NCBI GenBank assembly: GCA_947447465.1
Contig: CANFKE010000004.1
Coordinates: forward strand, 1 to 64,000
DNA from: Chitinophagaceae bacterium
Lineage (GTDB): Bacteria > Bacteroidota > Bacteroidia > Chitinophagales > Chitinophagaceae
Direction: 5' to 3'
Length of the DNA: 64,000 bases
In this document: one piece after another, positions 7,575 to 15,687 of the stretch
How positions within the stretch are numbered: the first letter of the stretch is position 1
Layout of the letters: each line of letters starts with the position of its first letter
Position numbers and translations under genes: made by a program
Notes under the pieces: model-generated
What the model saw: only the letters and a program-made list of their open reading frames with translations
Database searches by the model: none
Told to the model about the DNA's origin: nothing

Positions 7575-10500
7575 TTATTTATCAATTACAAAGTGTACCA
7601 CATTATTTACATGTTTCGATCTCAGGTTCAACATATACATGCCATTGCTCAGTGAATTGTCAAGTTGCACCTGTTCTTCCAATTGTCCGTTTATACATCG
7701 GGCGGTATTACGATAGATCGATCTTCCCAACATGTCTCTTATCTCCATTTCAATATCTTCATTGTATGGGTCTGCCAATGTTCCCTTAACTATGAACGAT
7801 CCTTTATTTGGGTTGGGTATCATGCTGAATGTGCCGCTTGTGGTTGCTACTTCATGTACGCCCACATTATTACCTATGGCTATGATCACCGAGTTGAAGG
7901 TGCTTACTCCGCTGCATGGATCAGTATTGGTTACCTGACAATTTACTGAATCTCCATTAAGTAGTGAATTGGTGATGTACACACTGTTGGTGGCACCCGG
8001 TTGCGGCACATTATCTTTGAACCACTGATAGGTAGGAGCTAGTCCGCCACCGCTAAGGATAGTGCAGGTAAATGTATCATACATACCGGCCGGAATAATA
8101 TAACCAGGTTGTGCAGTTATAACGCCTACGGGATTGGTTATTGGCAAAACGGTCATTGACAGATGTGTTACCGCAGTAGGAGTTAACAGGCAAGGGAAGC
8201 TGCTGGTCAATGTTACAGATACGTCGTCGCCGTTGGCAGGTGCATAGCTGAATATTGGTCCGGTTGTGGTGTTACTGCCATTTACGGCCCACTGATAACT
8301 TGGCGCTGTACCACCATTGATTTGTGTGGCGGTGAATACAGAAGGATAGCCATCGCAGGTTGTTAGTCCCAGACTCGATGTCGCTGCTACAAATGGTGTC
8401 AGATAAGGGCTCACCGTCAGTACTTTGGTGGCACTGGCTGTTGTTGCCGTACTACAGAAGGCATTGCTCGTCATGATACAGGTTACTACATCGCCGTTAT
8501 TGGGTATGTAGTTATATGATGTTCCTCCGCCCACTGGTAGCAGGTTCACATACCACTGATAGATTGGGGCACTTCCTCCTGCCACAGGGATGGCAGAAAC
8601 GGTAACAGGTGCAGCAAGACATACAGTGTCGCCCATACCGGTAGATAAGCTTAGACCCGGTGTTACTATCGGGTGAACGGTCATTGTTATTACATCGCTT
8701 GCTGTATCAGGCATGGCGCAATCATAGCTGCTGATGTACCATAGCCTTATTATGTCACCATCAGCAGGGGTATAAGAATAGGTCGATGCGCCGGAAAGGA
8801 TAACGCCGTTTACACTCCAAACGAATATCGGTGATGATCCTCCGTTTACAGGATTAGGAGTGAACGTGACGCTGGTTCCTGCGCAAACTGTATTGGATGG
8901 AGATACACTTAACGTTAGTCCTGCCGGCACTATAGGGTTAACGGTCACAGGTTTTGTCGTAAAACATCCGTTACTGCCGGTCGTATAGGTCACCGTAGCA
9001 GCACCAACCGCTACGCCGTATATAGTTCCGCTCGCGTCTATGGTGGCTGTAGTTAATGGTGTTATGCTCCATGTGCCGCCACCTACAGAATTGGTAACTA
9101 CAGAGGTATAACCATTACATGCATAATTGGCACCTCCTATTGGTGCAGGTATGTTATTTACAGTTACTATGGCATTTGTCTTACATCCTGTAGGTAGTGT
9201 ATATACTATTGTCGCATTACCGCCCAATACACCCCATACATCTCCGCTTCCGCCTACTGTGGCAATAAATGGATTCAGGCTGCTCCAGAATCCTCCTCCG
9301 CTGGTGCTCGATAATGTGGTTGTTGCCAGTTGGCAAACAGTAAATGTGCCGGTAAGTGCCGCAGGTAATGGATTTACTGTTACAGGGTAGGTAACAAAAC
9401 AATTGTTTGTTCCGGTATAAGTTACAACCGCAGCACCTGCATTTATGCCGGTTACCAGCCCCGTTGTGCTGATGCTGGCTGTGCTTGTCGGTGTAATACT
9501 CCAGGTGCCCGGTGTTGCGTCGGTAAGAGTAATAGTGCTGCCGGCTTCACACACGCCAGTAGGTCCGGATATCGGTGTGGGTATAGGTAATACAGTTATG
9601 TTATTGGTAATAAAACAACCTGTAGTAGTTATAGTATAGGTAACAGGTGTTGTTCCTGTACTTACCCCCGTGATCATGCCCGTTGCTGCATCTGCTGTAG
9701 CTATAGCGGCATTGCCTGTCGTCCAGTCGCCTAGTGGGGTAGTATCAAATAGTGTAATGGTCGCGCCGCCGCTGCATACAGGCGTGATGCCTGTTATAGC
9801 TGCCGGTATTGGGTTCACTGTTGAGGTAATGCTGGTTGAGCAGCCTGTGCTGACCAATGTATAAATGATCTGTGTTGTGCCGGTATTGATGCCGGAAACA
9901 ATGCCTGTAGATGGGTTGACTGATGCGATCGAGGTATTGTTGCTGCTCCAGTTGCCGGGAGTGGTAGCGTCAGCCAGTGAGGTCGTATAGCCCATACACA
10001 CATCCGGATTGCCCGTTATTGCTGCAGGTAATGGGTTTACGGTTATGTTGCGCGTAACAGAACAGTTGGTAGGGGCAATATAGGTTACTGTTACTACACC
10101 TGCACTCACGCCATAAAGTTGTCCGCTTACTGCATCTATTGTAGCAATGGTATTGGGGCTTGCGCTCCATGTACCGCTACCTACAGGATGGCCGAGTGCT
10201 ATTGAGCTATTCACGCAAACAGCTCCGGGGCCTGTTATCGCAGTAAGTGTCGGATTGACTACCAGCGATGCTGTTGTGTAGCAGGTTGTTCCTACCGTAT
10301 AAGTAACGGTAGCTGTTCCGGGCAGTAATCCGGTGGCAAGTCCGGTACCCGATATTGTTGCTATCGATGCCGGGTTTATTGTCCATGTGCCGCTCGGCAT
10401 AGCATCGCTCAGAGATGTTGTGCCACCGCTCTGGCATACTTGCAGCGTTCCGCTGATTGCCGGCGGGTTAGGGTTTACGGTTACTGTTGCAGTTATTGAA

Positions 10501-11972
10501 CAGCCTGTTACCGGCAATGTATAGGTAATGATCGTAGCGCCTGATATGTTCGAGGTCACTAATCCGCTCGATGCATTTATTGAGGCTACGCTTGGTGTGC
10601 CTGATGTCCAGGAGCCTGTGCCGGGTGTGCTGCTCAGAGAGGTTGTAAACCCGCCTTCACACACATTCAAAGAACCGGCTATTGCGGATGGTTGTGGATT
10701 TACAGTGACCACTGCGTTGCCTGTTAACGGCCTTGTGCAACTGCCTTTCGTTGCGCCGGAAAGAGAATAGGTAAATGTAGAAGCACTGGCACCTGTTGTA
10801 AGCGTGCCTGTTGATACGCTACCATTTCCTGTGGCGTCTAATAATACATTTTGCAACGGACCTCCGTTGATGGTATAATTTACGGTAGCTCCTGCTGTGC
10901 CCGTAAAGGTTATGGTACTGCTACCTCCGCTGCAAAAGCTGGTAGTACCGCTTATAGTAGCTGTAGGTGTACTGTCCACTGTTGCGCTGGTCGTATAAGT
11001 ATAGCTGCAGGTTGCCGATGTCGCGGTGAATGTGTACACACCTGTTCTGCTGGTTGGCGCATTGGCTATAGACGGGCTTTGCAAATTAGATGTGTATCCT
11101 GCAGGCCCCGTCCAGCTGAATGTTGTCGCTGTTCCGGTTATAATAGTTCCTGTCAGATTCAGAGTGTTGCCGCTGCATATCGTTCCGCTTGTAGATGCCG
11201 ATGTGGTAAGTGTGCAGTTGGGTGACCATTGATATACTCTGTTGGCGGGAGGGGCATTGGCTATGGTATTTGTAAAAGTAGCGCTTGAAGCCACAGCGCC
11301 TGCTGTAGCTGCATTTAATGTTTGATAGTCGGTCGCGGTCTTGGCTATTCCTATGGTGCCGGCTGTGTACACGTCCATTGATGCTGTACTGGTACCTATA
11401 GTTGGGCCGCTGCCATAGCAATATTGAATGATGTTGGTCGTTTCATACAGTTTTACTTGCATGCTCATATTATTACCACCGCCTGATCCTGTGTAGAACC
11501 AGAAAAAGATGATAAAGGTGTAGAAATCCGCATACTCCTGCCAGTTTTTATATTCAAATGTAAAGACTCTGTTCGGCGCGGTTCCGGTTACAGTATAGCT
11601 CGCAGTCGATGTGCCGGATGTACCCCATAGGTCAGCCCAGAATGGCATGAGCACAGGGCCTATAGCTCCTGCATTGGCTGCCGTATTTGTTCTGCTTACT
11701 GCTGCCGTTGGTGATGCGTTGGCGAATGAAAGCCAGCCATTGGAGCATACGGATAGCGTTGTATAGGTCGTTCCGCAAAATACGAAGTTAAAACCTATAG
11801 GTATGTTGGTCTGGGTTAAATCGTCGCCCAAAATAGCGGGCACTGTTGTAGCGCCTGTTATTGCAGTATATGGATTGGTGAACGTGCTGTACAGGTACGA
11901 CGCTGCTGTTTGTGCTTTCGAGATATTGCCCCACAGTATTAGGGCAATGACTAGAGTAAAGAGCTTTTTCAT
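7575..11972 (-). CDS. Giant T9SS-secreted protein with Ig-like (Big_2-like) repeats
   Basis: 1465 residues. A signal peptide (MKKLFTLVIALILWGNISKA) is followed by an N-terminal beta domain, about 22-250, with aromatic-rich strands and a GGGNN segment. Two Ig-like units follow (about 255-425). Next come eight tandem repeats of about 73 residues, each opening with AxITG...VC and containing G-W-(S/T) and a late VTYT strand (about 425-1010). Then four longer units of about 85 residues share the pattern (Y/V)QW-VNG...Y-Y-P-NGD. The last 80 residues form a type A T9SS sorting domain (MIPNPNKGSF ... GMYMLNLRS...VHFVIDK). Expected on the surface or released, probably adhesive; no catalytic domain was seen. 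Single gene with its own terminator. The opposite strand holds many open frames caused by the repetitive Ser/Thr/Gly-rich coding sequence. Confidence 0.85.
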   Translation of the reverse strand: MKKLFTLVIALILWGNISKAQTAASYLYSTFTNPYTAITGATTVPAILGDDLTQTNIPIGFNFVFCGTTYTTLSVCSNGWLSFANASPTAAVSRTNTAANAGAIGPVLMPFWADLWGTSGTSTASYTVTGTAPNRVFTFEYKNWQEYADFYTFIIFFWFYTGSGGGNNMSMQVKLYETTNIIQYCYGSGPTIGTSTASMDVYTAGTIGIAKTATDYQTLNAATAGAVASSATFTNTIANAPPANRVYQWSPNCTLTTSASTSGTICSGNTLNLTGTIITGTATTFSWTGPAGYTSNLQSPSIANAPTSRTGVYTFTATSATCSYTYTTSATVDSTPTATISGTTSFCSGGSSTITFTGTAGATVNYTINGGPLQNVLLDATGNGSVSTGTLTTGASASTFTYSLSGATKGSCTRPLTGNAVVTVNPQPSAIAGSLNVCEGGFTTSLSSTPGTGSWTSGTPSVASINASSGLVTSNISGATIITYTLPVTGCSITATVTVNPNPPAISGTLQVCQSGGTTSLSDAMPSGTWTINPASIATISGTGLATGLLPGTATVTYTVGTTCYTTASLVVNPTLTAITGPGAVCVNSSIALGHPVGSGTWSASPNTIATIDAVSGQLYGVSAGVVTVTYIAPTNCSVTRNITVNPLPAAITGNPDVCMGYTTSLADATTPGNWSSNNTSIASVNPSTGIVSGINTGTTQIIYTLVSTGCSTSITSTVNPIPAAITGITPVCSGGATITLFDTTPLGDWTTGNAAIATADAATGMITGVSTGTTPVTYTITTTGCFITNNITVLPIPTPISGPTGVCEAGSTITLTDATPGTWSITPTSTASISTTGLVTGINAGAAVVTYTGTNNCFVTYPVTVNPLPAALTGTFTVCQLATTTLSSTSGGGFWSSLNPFIATVGGSGDVWGVLGGNATIVYTLPTGCKTNAIVTVNNIPAPIGGANYACNGYTSVVTNSVGGGTWSITPLTTATIDASGTIYGVAVGAATVTYTTGSNGCFTTKPVTVNPIVPAGLTLSVSPSNTVCAGTSVTFTPNPVNGGSSPIFVWSVNGVILSGASTYSYTPADGDIIRLWYISSYDCAMPDTASDVITMTVHPIVTPGLSLSTGMGDTVCLAAPVTVSAIPVAGGSAPIYQWYVNLLPVGGGTSYNYIPNNGDVVTCIMTSNAFCSTATTASATKVLTVSPYLTPFVAATSSLGLTTCDGYPSVFTATQINGGTAPSYQWAVNGSNTTTGPIFSYAPANGDDVSVTLTSSFPCLLTPTAVTHLSMTVLPITNPVGVITAQPGYIIPAGMYDTFTCTILSGGGLAPTYQWFKDNVPQPGATNSVYITNSLLNGDSVNCQVTNTDPCSGVSTFNSVIIAIGNNVGVHEVATTSGTFSMIPNPNKGSFIVKGTLADPYNEDIEMEIRDMLGRSIYRNTARCINGQLEEQVQLDNSLSNGMYMLNLRSKHVNNVVHFVIDK

Positions 11973-12561
11973 GGGTAATTTATGATTAAGTTGTAGAATT
12001 TTTTCTATAGTTTATGGCTTTAAATTTAACAGAAACTTATTTTGGTTGCAAACTTTTAAACATGTTTTTTATTTATTAACTGTTGGTTAATTGATTAAAT
12101 AACTTGCGGTTAATAATTTGTAATTACACTGCTATGTTTGTTCAAGGAGACGGGGTAAGTGTCTGCTTGGGTTGGTTTATATTTTGGGTTTTATCACCAT
12201 TTTGCCGGCAAATCAGCTGGGGCTGTACAACAGTGGTATGGCATAGCTATAGCTCACATTAGTATGGTGCATAAAACATATCCACAAATATCACCCCTCT
12301 CAAACCCTTTGCCACAAAGCATTACAGACGATTGCGCCTTTACTTTTGTTGATATCTTTATTTTCCTGCTCCATTTTCTCGCATTAATTTACACCCGCTA
12401 AGGACCCCTCCTTTCCGATCTTTGACATATATCTCTATCTACTAAATTGCAGGTAGGCCGTAGATGGTCATATTGGTATTCGTTCATTACGACGATCTGA
12501 CCTGCCGGATCCTGCAAAGAGATGGCACATCTATTTAGGGACAAGGCACCGTGATCAAAAA

Positions 12562-12710
12562 GTGCAGAAAGTAGCAGAAAGTGGCAAAAAGTGGCAGAAA
12601 GTGGCAGTTTTCGGCAATTTGTTAAAACACCCTTAAACCTATACCCACAAAGCATTTCACCCAAAACACCCTTCACAAAACTGCCACTTTTATTAAAAAC
12701 TGCCACTTTT
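12562..12710. repeat. 10-bp-period direct repeats with inverted partner copies
   Basis: Five consecutive units fill 12562-12610: gtgcagaaa, gtagcagaaa, gtggcaaaaa, gtggcagaaa, gtggcagttt. All but the first (9 bases) are exactly 10 bases. Inverted copies AAAACTGCCACTTTT occur at 12677-12691 and again at 12696-12710, 20 bases apart as measured at the ACTGCCACTTTT core, so GAAAGTGGCAGTTTT (12597-12611) can pair with either. Between the arms AAAACACCCTT occurs twice (12624, 12663). The helical-turn spacing suggests side-by-side binding of a protein on one DNA face, or an RNA with two alternative long stems. Confidence 0.7.
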
Positions 12711-12733
12711 CAAAATCAGCTTTATTTGGGAAG

Positions 12734-12778
12734 CCCTGAAGGGACTAATAACGTTAGTCTGGGGTTTTAATCCCGGGA
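12734..12778. repeat. Cluster of three short hairpins
   Basis: CCC-TGAA-GGG (12734-12743), CTAA-TAACG-TTAG (12745-12757) and a GGG..CCC pair with the palindrome TCCCGGGA (12771-12778) follow one another. The form resembles short REP or IS200-associated repeats, but no transposase is present. Confidence 0.35.
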
Positions 12779-12827
12779 ATGCTAACCAACATGTAACCCT
12801 ATTTGTAATGAAGCGCCTGTCTCAAAA

Positions 12828-12875
12828 AAATAAATTCCTTATTTTTTGACAAAATAAATTCCAAATAAATTGACA
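12828..12875 (+). promoter_or_regulatory. Operator-like AT repeats before the polymerase cassette
   Basis: AAATAAATT occurs at 12828, 12852 and 12863 (24 and 11 bases apart). TTGAC occurs at 12846 and 12870, and the first lies in the palindrome TTTTGACAAAA. The promoter itself is degenerate (ACATTTTG, 12873-12880). The layout suits a repressed, damage-inducible promoter; no known LexA consensus was matched. Confidence 0.4.
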
Positions 12876-12898
12876 TTTTGTTATACCTTAGTGCTGCT

Positions 12899-14227
12899 AT
12901 GGCTATAAATAGTAACTCTATATCGGTAAAACACAATTCAATTGTCATGTATGTTGACATGAATAGCTATTTCGCCAGTTGTGAGCAGCAGCGGCACCCG
13001 CACTTAAGAAATAAGCCCATAGGTGTGCTTACTTACGATAGCCCGAATGCAAGTGTTATAGCCGCATCCATAGAAGCAAAAAGGATGGGGGTGAAAACTG
13101 GAATGAGGTTGTACGATTGTAAACTACTATGCCCCGAGATCATTCCGGTTACCACTCACCCCGCTTGGTACAGGCAGATACATGTGGAGATCATGGCCAT
13201 TCTCCGTACTTACTGCGATGATGTGATCGCCAAAAGTATAGATGAAGCACTGATGAATTTTACATCGTACAGACTGGTCTATAAAGATTTTACTGAAATA
13301 GCCCGGAAGATAAAATCTGATATAGTGGCGAAGTACGATTACCTGAAATGTTCTATAGGGATCGCACCCAATGCGTTTCTGGCCAAACTTGGCACCGAAC
13401 TGCAAAAGCCCGACGGATTGATAGAAATTACACCCGATAACATCGACAGCTATCTCGCTCGTTTAAAACTCACCGATCTCCCCGGTATAGCCAGCGCCAA
13501 TGAACGTCGGTTACAAATGATCGGCATCAGATCGCCATTAGAAATGAGACATTCCTCAGAGGCTTTGCTCCGAAAAGCATTTGGGGGTATCGTAGGCAAC
13601 TACTGGTACAAAAGGCTTCATTTTATGGAGGTGGATATTTATAGTAATCCGTTTAGATCAATGAGTGCCGCCCGTACACTCAGCCGACAGATAAGGGAGA
13701 ACAGGCAGGCAATGGACTCTATGCTTATAGCCCTCTGTATGAGACTGGAACAGCGGATGGTCAAAAATAAAGTGTTTTGCAAAGAGATATTATTCACTAT
13801 AAGGTATTTTGATGGTAACCGTTGGGAGACCAAGATAAAACTGGCCGATCCGGTTCAGGATGGGATGTACATGAGGCGCTATATCCTGGATAAAATGGCC
13901 GAGCATGAAAGGGCCTATAATATCTCGTCTCTGCTTACCGATAAGGTGCAGAACATGGGGGTCACCGTAATGGGCTTTGTTGATGAAAAGCTGCTGCAAT
14001 ATGGCCTTTTTGATAATCAGATGAAACAGGATATAGTGAGAAAGGTGATGTATGAGATGAAAGATAAATACAGAAAGAACATCGTGCGCAAGGGGAGCGA
14101 AATATTGGTGCCGGGCGTATTGAAAGATGCTATCGGTTTCGGGTCAGTAAAAGATATGAGTCCCGACAGCAATGGTGAGGTTGTCAATAAGTTCATGCTG
14201 GAGGAAGATGTTGATGATGAATTATAA
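12899..14227 (+). CDS. Y-family DNA polymerase (DinB/UmuC type)
   Basis: A 442-residue translesion polymerase. The palm has the metal-binding aspartate in YVDMNSYFAS (Asp20) and the SIDEA motif (Asp115, Glu116), followed by the CSIGIAPNAFLAKLGTELQKPDG segment and a helix-hairpin-helix (LPGIASANERRLQMIGI), then the little-finger region. Near the C-terminus QYGLF (367-371) and a helix sit where other Y-family enzymes carry the beta-clamp-binding motif. The start is ATG 12899; an in-frame TTG at 12878 lies in the presumed promoter. The next gene begins 12 bases after the stop, so the two form an operon. It most resembles UmuC-like enzymes; no umuD or lexA is nearby. Confidence 0.85.
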   Translation: MAINSNSISVKHNSIVMYVDMNSYFASCEQQRHPHLRNKPIGVLTYDSPNASVIAASIEAKRMGVKTGMRLYDCKLLCPEIIPVTTHPAWYRQIHVEIMAILRTYCDDVIAKSIDEALMNFTSYRLVYKDFTEIARKIKSDIVAKYDYLKCSIGIAPNAFLAKLGTELQKPDGLIEITPDNIDSYLARLKLTDLPGIASANERRLQMIGIRSPLEMRHSSEALLRKAFGGIVGNYWYKRLHFMEVDIYSNPFRSMSAARTLSRQIRENRQAMDSMLIALCMRLEQRMVKNKVFCKEILFTIRYFDGNRWETKIKLADPVQDGMYMRRYILDKMAEHERAYNISSLLTDKVQNMGVTVMGFVDEKLLQYGLFDNQMKQDIVRKVMYEMKDKYRKNIVRKGSEILVPGVLKDAIGFGSVKDMSPDSNGEVVNKFMLEEDVDDEL

Positions 14228-14239
14228 AAAAAGAGGACA

Positions 14240-15313
14240 ATGATCAATCAGGAAGCTAACGACAGATTTGAAAAGGGTAGGGGTGCACAGTTCAATCCTA
14301 AGAACAGGTTTCTTAAGGGGCAGTATGTACAGGAGCACGTAGAGGGCATAGACGAATGGGAGCATGATGAACGTAAGACCCAATATATCTATGACGATAG
14401 CAAAACGCTGGTGAATAAAGTGACCAGTCCCGATGTAGGCATGATGTATTCAGCAAACCCTTATCAGGGTTGCGAACATGGCTGCATCTACTGTTATGCC
14501 CGCAACTCTCATGAATATTGGGGGTATAGCGCCGGGCTCGATTTTGAAAGCAGGATAGTAGTAAAGAAAAATGCACCGGCACTATTACGTAAGTTCTTTG
14601 ATAATAAGAACTGGCAGCCGGCTCCTATTTCATTGTCAGGCAATACAGACTGTTATCAGCCTATAGAACGTACAATGAGGATTACTCGTCAATTGCTGGA
14701 AATATGTCTGGAGTACAGGAATCCGGTAGGCATACTGAGTAAAAATGCATTGGTGTTGCGCGATATGGATATTATTCAGGAGCTGGCAAAGCGCAATCTG
14801 GTCAGGGTATTTTCTTCTATTACTTCGCTCGATGAGGATCTGCGCAGGGTGCTGGAGCCGCGCACCGCATCTTACCGTAGTCGTTTAAAGGTGGTAGAAA
14901 CAATGGCAAAGGCAGGTATTCCTACAGGTATCATGAATGCACCCCTTATCCCCGGATTGAATGATATGCACATGCATGATGTGTTGAAGGCAGCCAGCGA
15001 GAGTGGAGCTAAGTGGGCGGGATATACGGTCGTAAGGCTCAATGGTGCTATTGGTCCCATATTTAAAGATTGGCTCGAAAAGGCCTTCCCCGATCGTGCT
15101 GCCAAAGTATGGCATCAAATAGCTGAGTGTCACGATGGCAATGTAAATGATAGCCGTTGGGGAAGTAGAATAGTAGGCGATGGCAAATTTGCTGAAGTGA
15201 TCAAGACCCAATTCAAATTATACACCAAAAAGTATGGACTGAATGAAACTAAAATGGACTATAATGTCAGCGATTTCAGACGGGTGAAACAGCAGCAGTT
15301 GTCTTTGTTTTAA
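14240..15313 (+). CDS. PA0069/Rv2578c-family radical SAM protein with C-terminal clamp-type motif
   Basis: A 357-residue radical SAM protein. The [4Fe-4S] ligands are Cys78, Cys82 and Cys85 in GCEHGCIYCYAR; the SPL-like barrel continues with LSGNTDCYQPIE, KNALVLRD and FSSITSLDEDLRRVLEPRT. The family is related to spore photoproduct lyase but its reaction is unknown. The protein ends KQQQLSLF: QLSLF (353-357) is an exact match to the QL[SD]LF sliding-clamp-binding consensus and sits at the free C-terminus, where such motifs work best. Translated 12 bases after a Y-family polymerase, which supports a DNA-repair or lesion-processing role. Clamp binding is inference from motif and context. Confidence 0.85.
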   Translation: MINQEANDRFEKGRGAQFNPKNRFLKGQYVQEHVEGIDEWEHDERKTQYIYDDSKTLVNKVTSPDVGMMYSANPYQGCEHGCIYCYARNSHEYWGYSAGLDFESRIVVKKNAPALLRKFFDNKNWQPAPISLSGNTDCYQPIERTMRITRQLLEICLEYRNPVGILSKNALVLRDMDIIQELAKRNLVRVFSSITSLDEDLRRVLEPRTASYRSRLKVVETMAKAGIPTGIMNAPLIPGLNDMHMHDVLKAASESGAKWAGYTVVRLNGAIGPIFKDWLEKAFPDRAAKVWHQIAECHDGNVNDSRWGSRIVGDGKFAEVIKTQFKLYTKKYGLNETKMDYNVSDFRRVKQQQLSLF

Positions 15314-15350
15314 AAGGATTAAGTAATTTTATATTTCTAAGATCTTCGCC

Positions 15351-15641
15351 ATGATATTCATTACGCAACTTATTTATCTTGTAGAGGGAAAAGAACAGGT
15401 ATTCGATGAATTCGAAAAAATAGTTATCCCTATAATAGCCCGATATAATGGCCAGCTTATGCTCCGTACTCGTCCGGGCAAAGTAATGGAAGCGCATATT
15501 GAAGTGCCTTATGAGATACACTTGGTTAGCTTTGAAACAGAAGCGGATTTTGAGGCATTTAAACATGATGAAGAAAGAAAGGCATTTCTTCATCTTAAAG
15601 ATGAATCAGTACGGAGTAGTCTGCTCATAGTTGGTAACTAA
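15351..15641 (+). CDS. DUF1330-like dimeric alpha/beta-barrel protein
   Basis: A 96-residue cytoplasmic protein. The order of strand FITQLIYL, a helix with EFEKIVIPII, strands around LMLRTRP, the PYEIHLVSFETEADFEAF segment and a late short strand fits the DUF1330/ferredoxin-like dimeric barrel fold. Function is unknown; such proteins often bind small molecules at a dimer interface. It starts 37 bases after the radical SAM gene and may be its third operon member, or have its own promoter; no exact -7 element was seen. Confidence 0.6.
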   Translation: MIFITQLIYLVEGKEQVFDEFEKIVIPIIARYNGQLMLRTRPGKVMEAHIEVPYEIHLVSFETEADFEAFKHDEERKAFLHLKDESVRSSLLIVGN

Positions 15642-15674
15642 CAAATGCCTGACACTTATCTTATTGCCTTCACC

Positions 15675-15682
15675 TATCTTTG
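15675..15682 (+). promoter_or_regulatory. -7 promoter element TATCTTTG, near-leaderless
   Basis: Exact TAnnTTTG match ending 5 bases before ATG 15688, so the transcript would start at or next to the start codon. Confidence 0.6.
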
Positions 15683-15687
15683 GTCGT

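Larger units (their letters stand above)
11973..12898. other. Gene-free 0.9-kb intergenic region
   Basis: The only stretch longer than 300 bases without a convincing gene. 11990-12160 is AT-rich and presumably holds the promoter of the minus-strand giant gene, although no exact TAnnTTTG was found. 12160-12540 shows nothing recognisable; two short open frames here look non-coding. 12560-12710 is a dense repeat cluster, 12734-12778 holds three tiny hairpins, and 12828-12875 looks like an operator/promoter zone for the polymerase gene. Confidence 0.6.

Noticed and set aside
9127-11421. Many open frames on the plus strand opposite the giant gene
   Set aside because: They mirror the repetitive Ser/Thr/Gly coding of the minus-strand gene, have no starts with promoters and no known domains.
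12159-12706. Two short open frames (12159-12401 plus, 12398-12706 minus) in the intergenic region
   Set aside because: No family resemblance, odd composition, and the second runs through the 10-bp repeat cluster; they look like chance frames in non-coding DNA.
12562-12710. CRISPR array
   Set aside because: The repeat unit is 10 bases with no spacers, and there are no cas genes in the window.
12562-15641. Recent mobile island carrying the polymerase cassette
   Set aside because: No integrase, transposase, target-site duplication or tRNA junction was seen, and base composition looks like the neighbourhood by eye.
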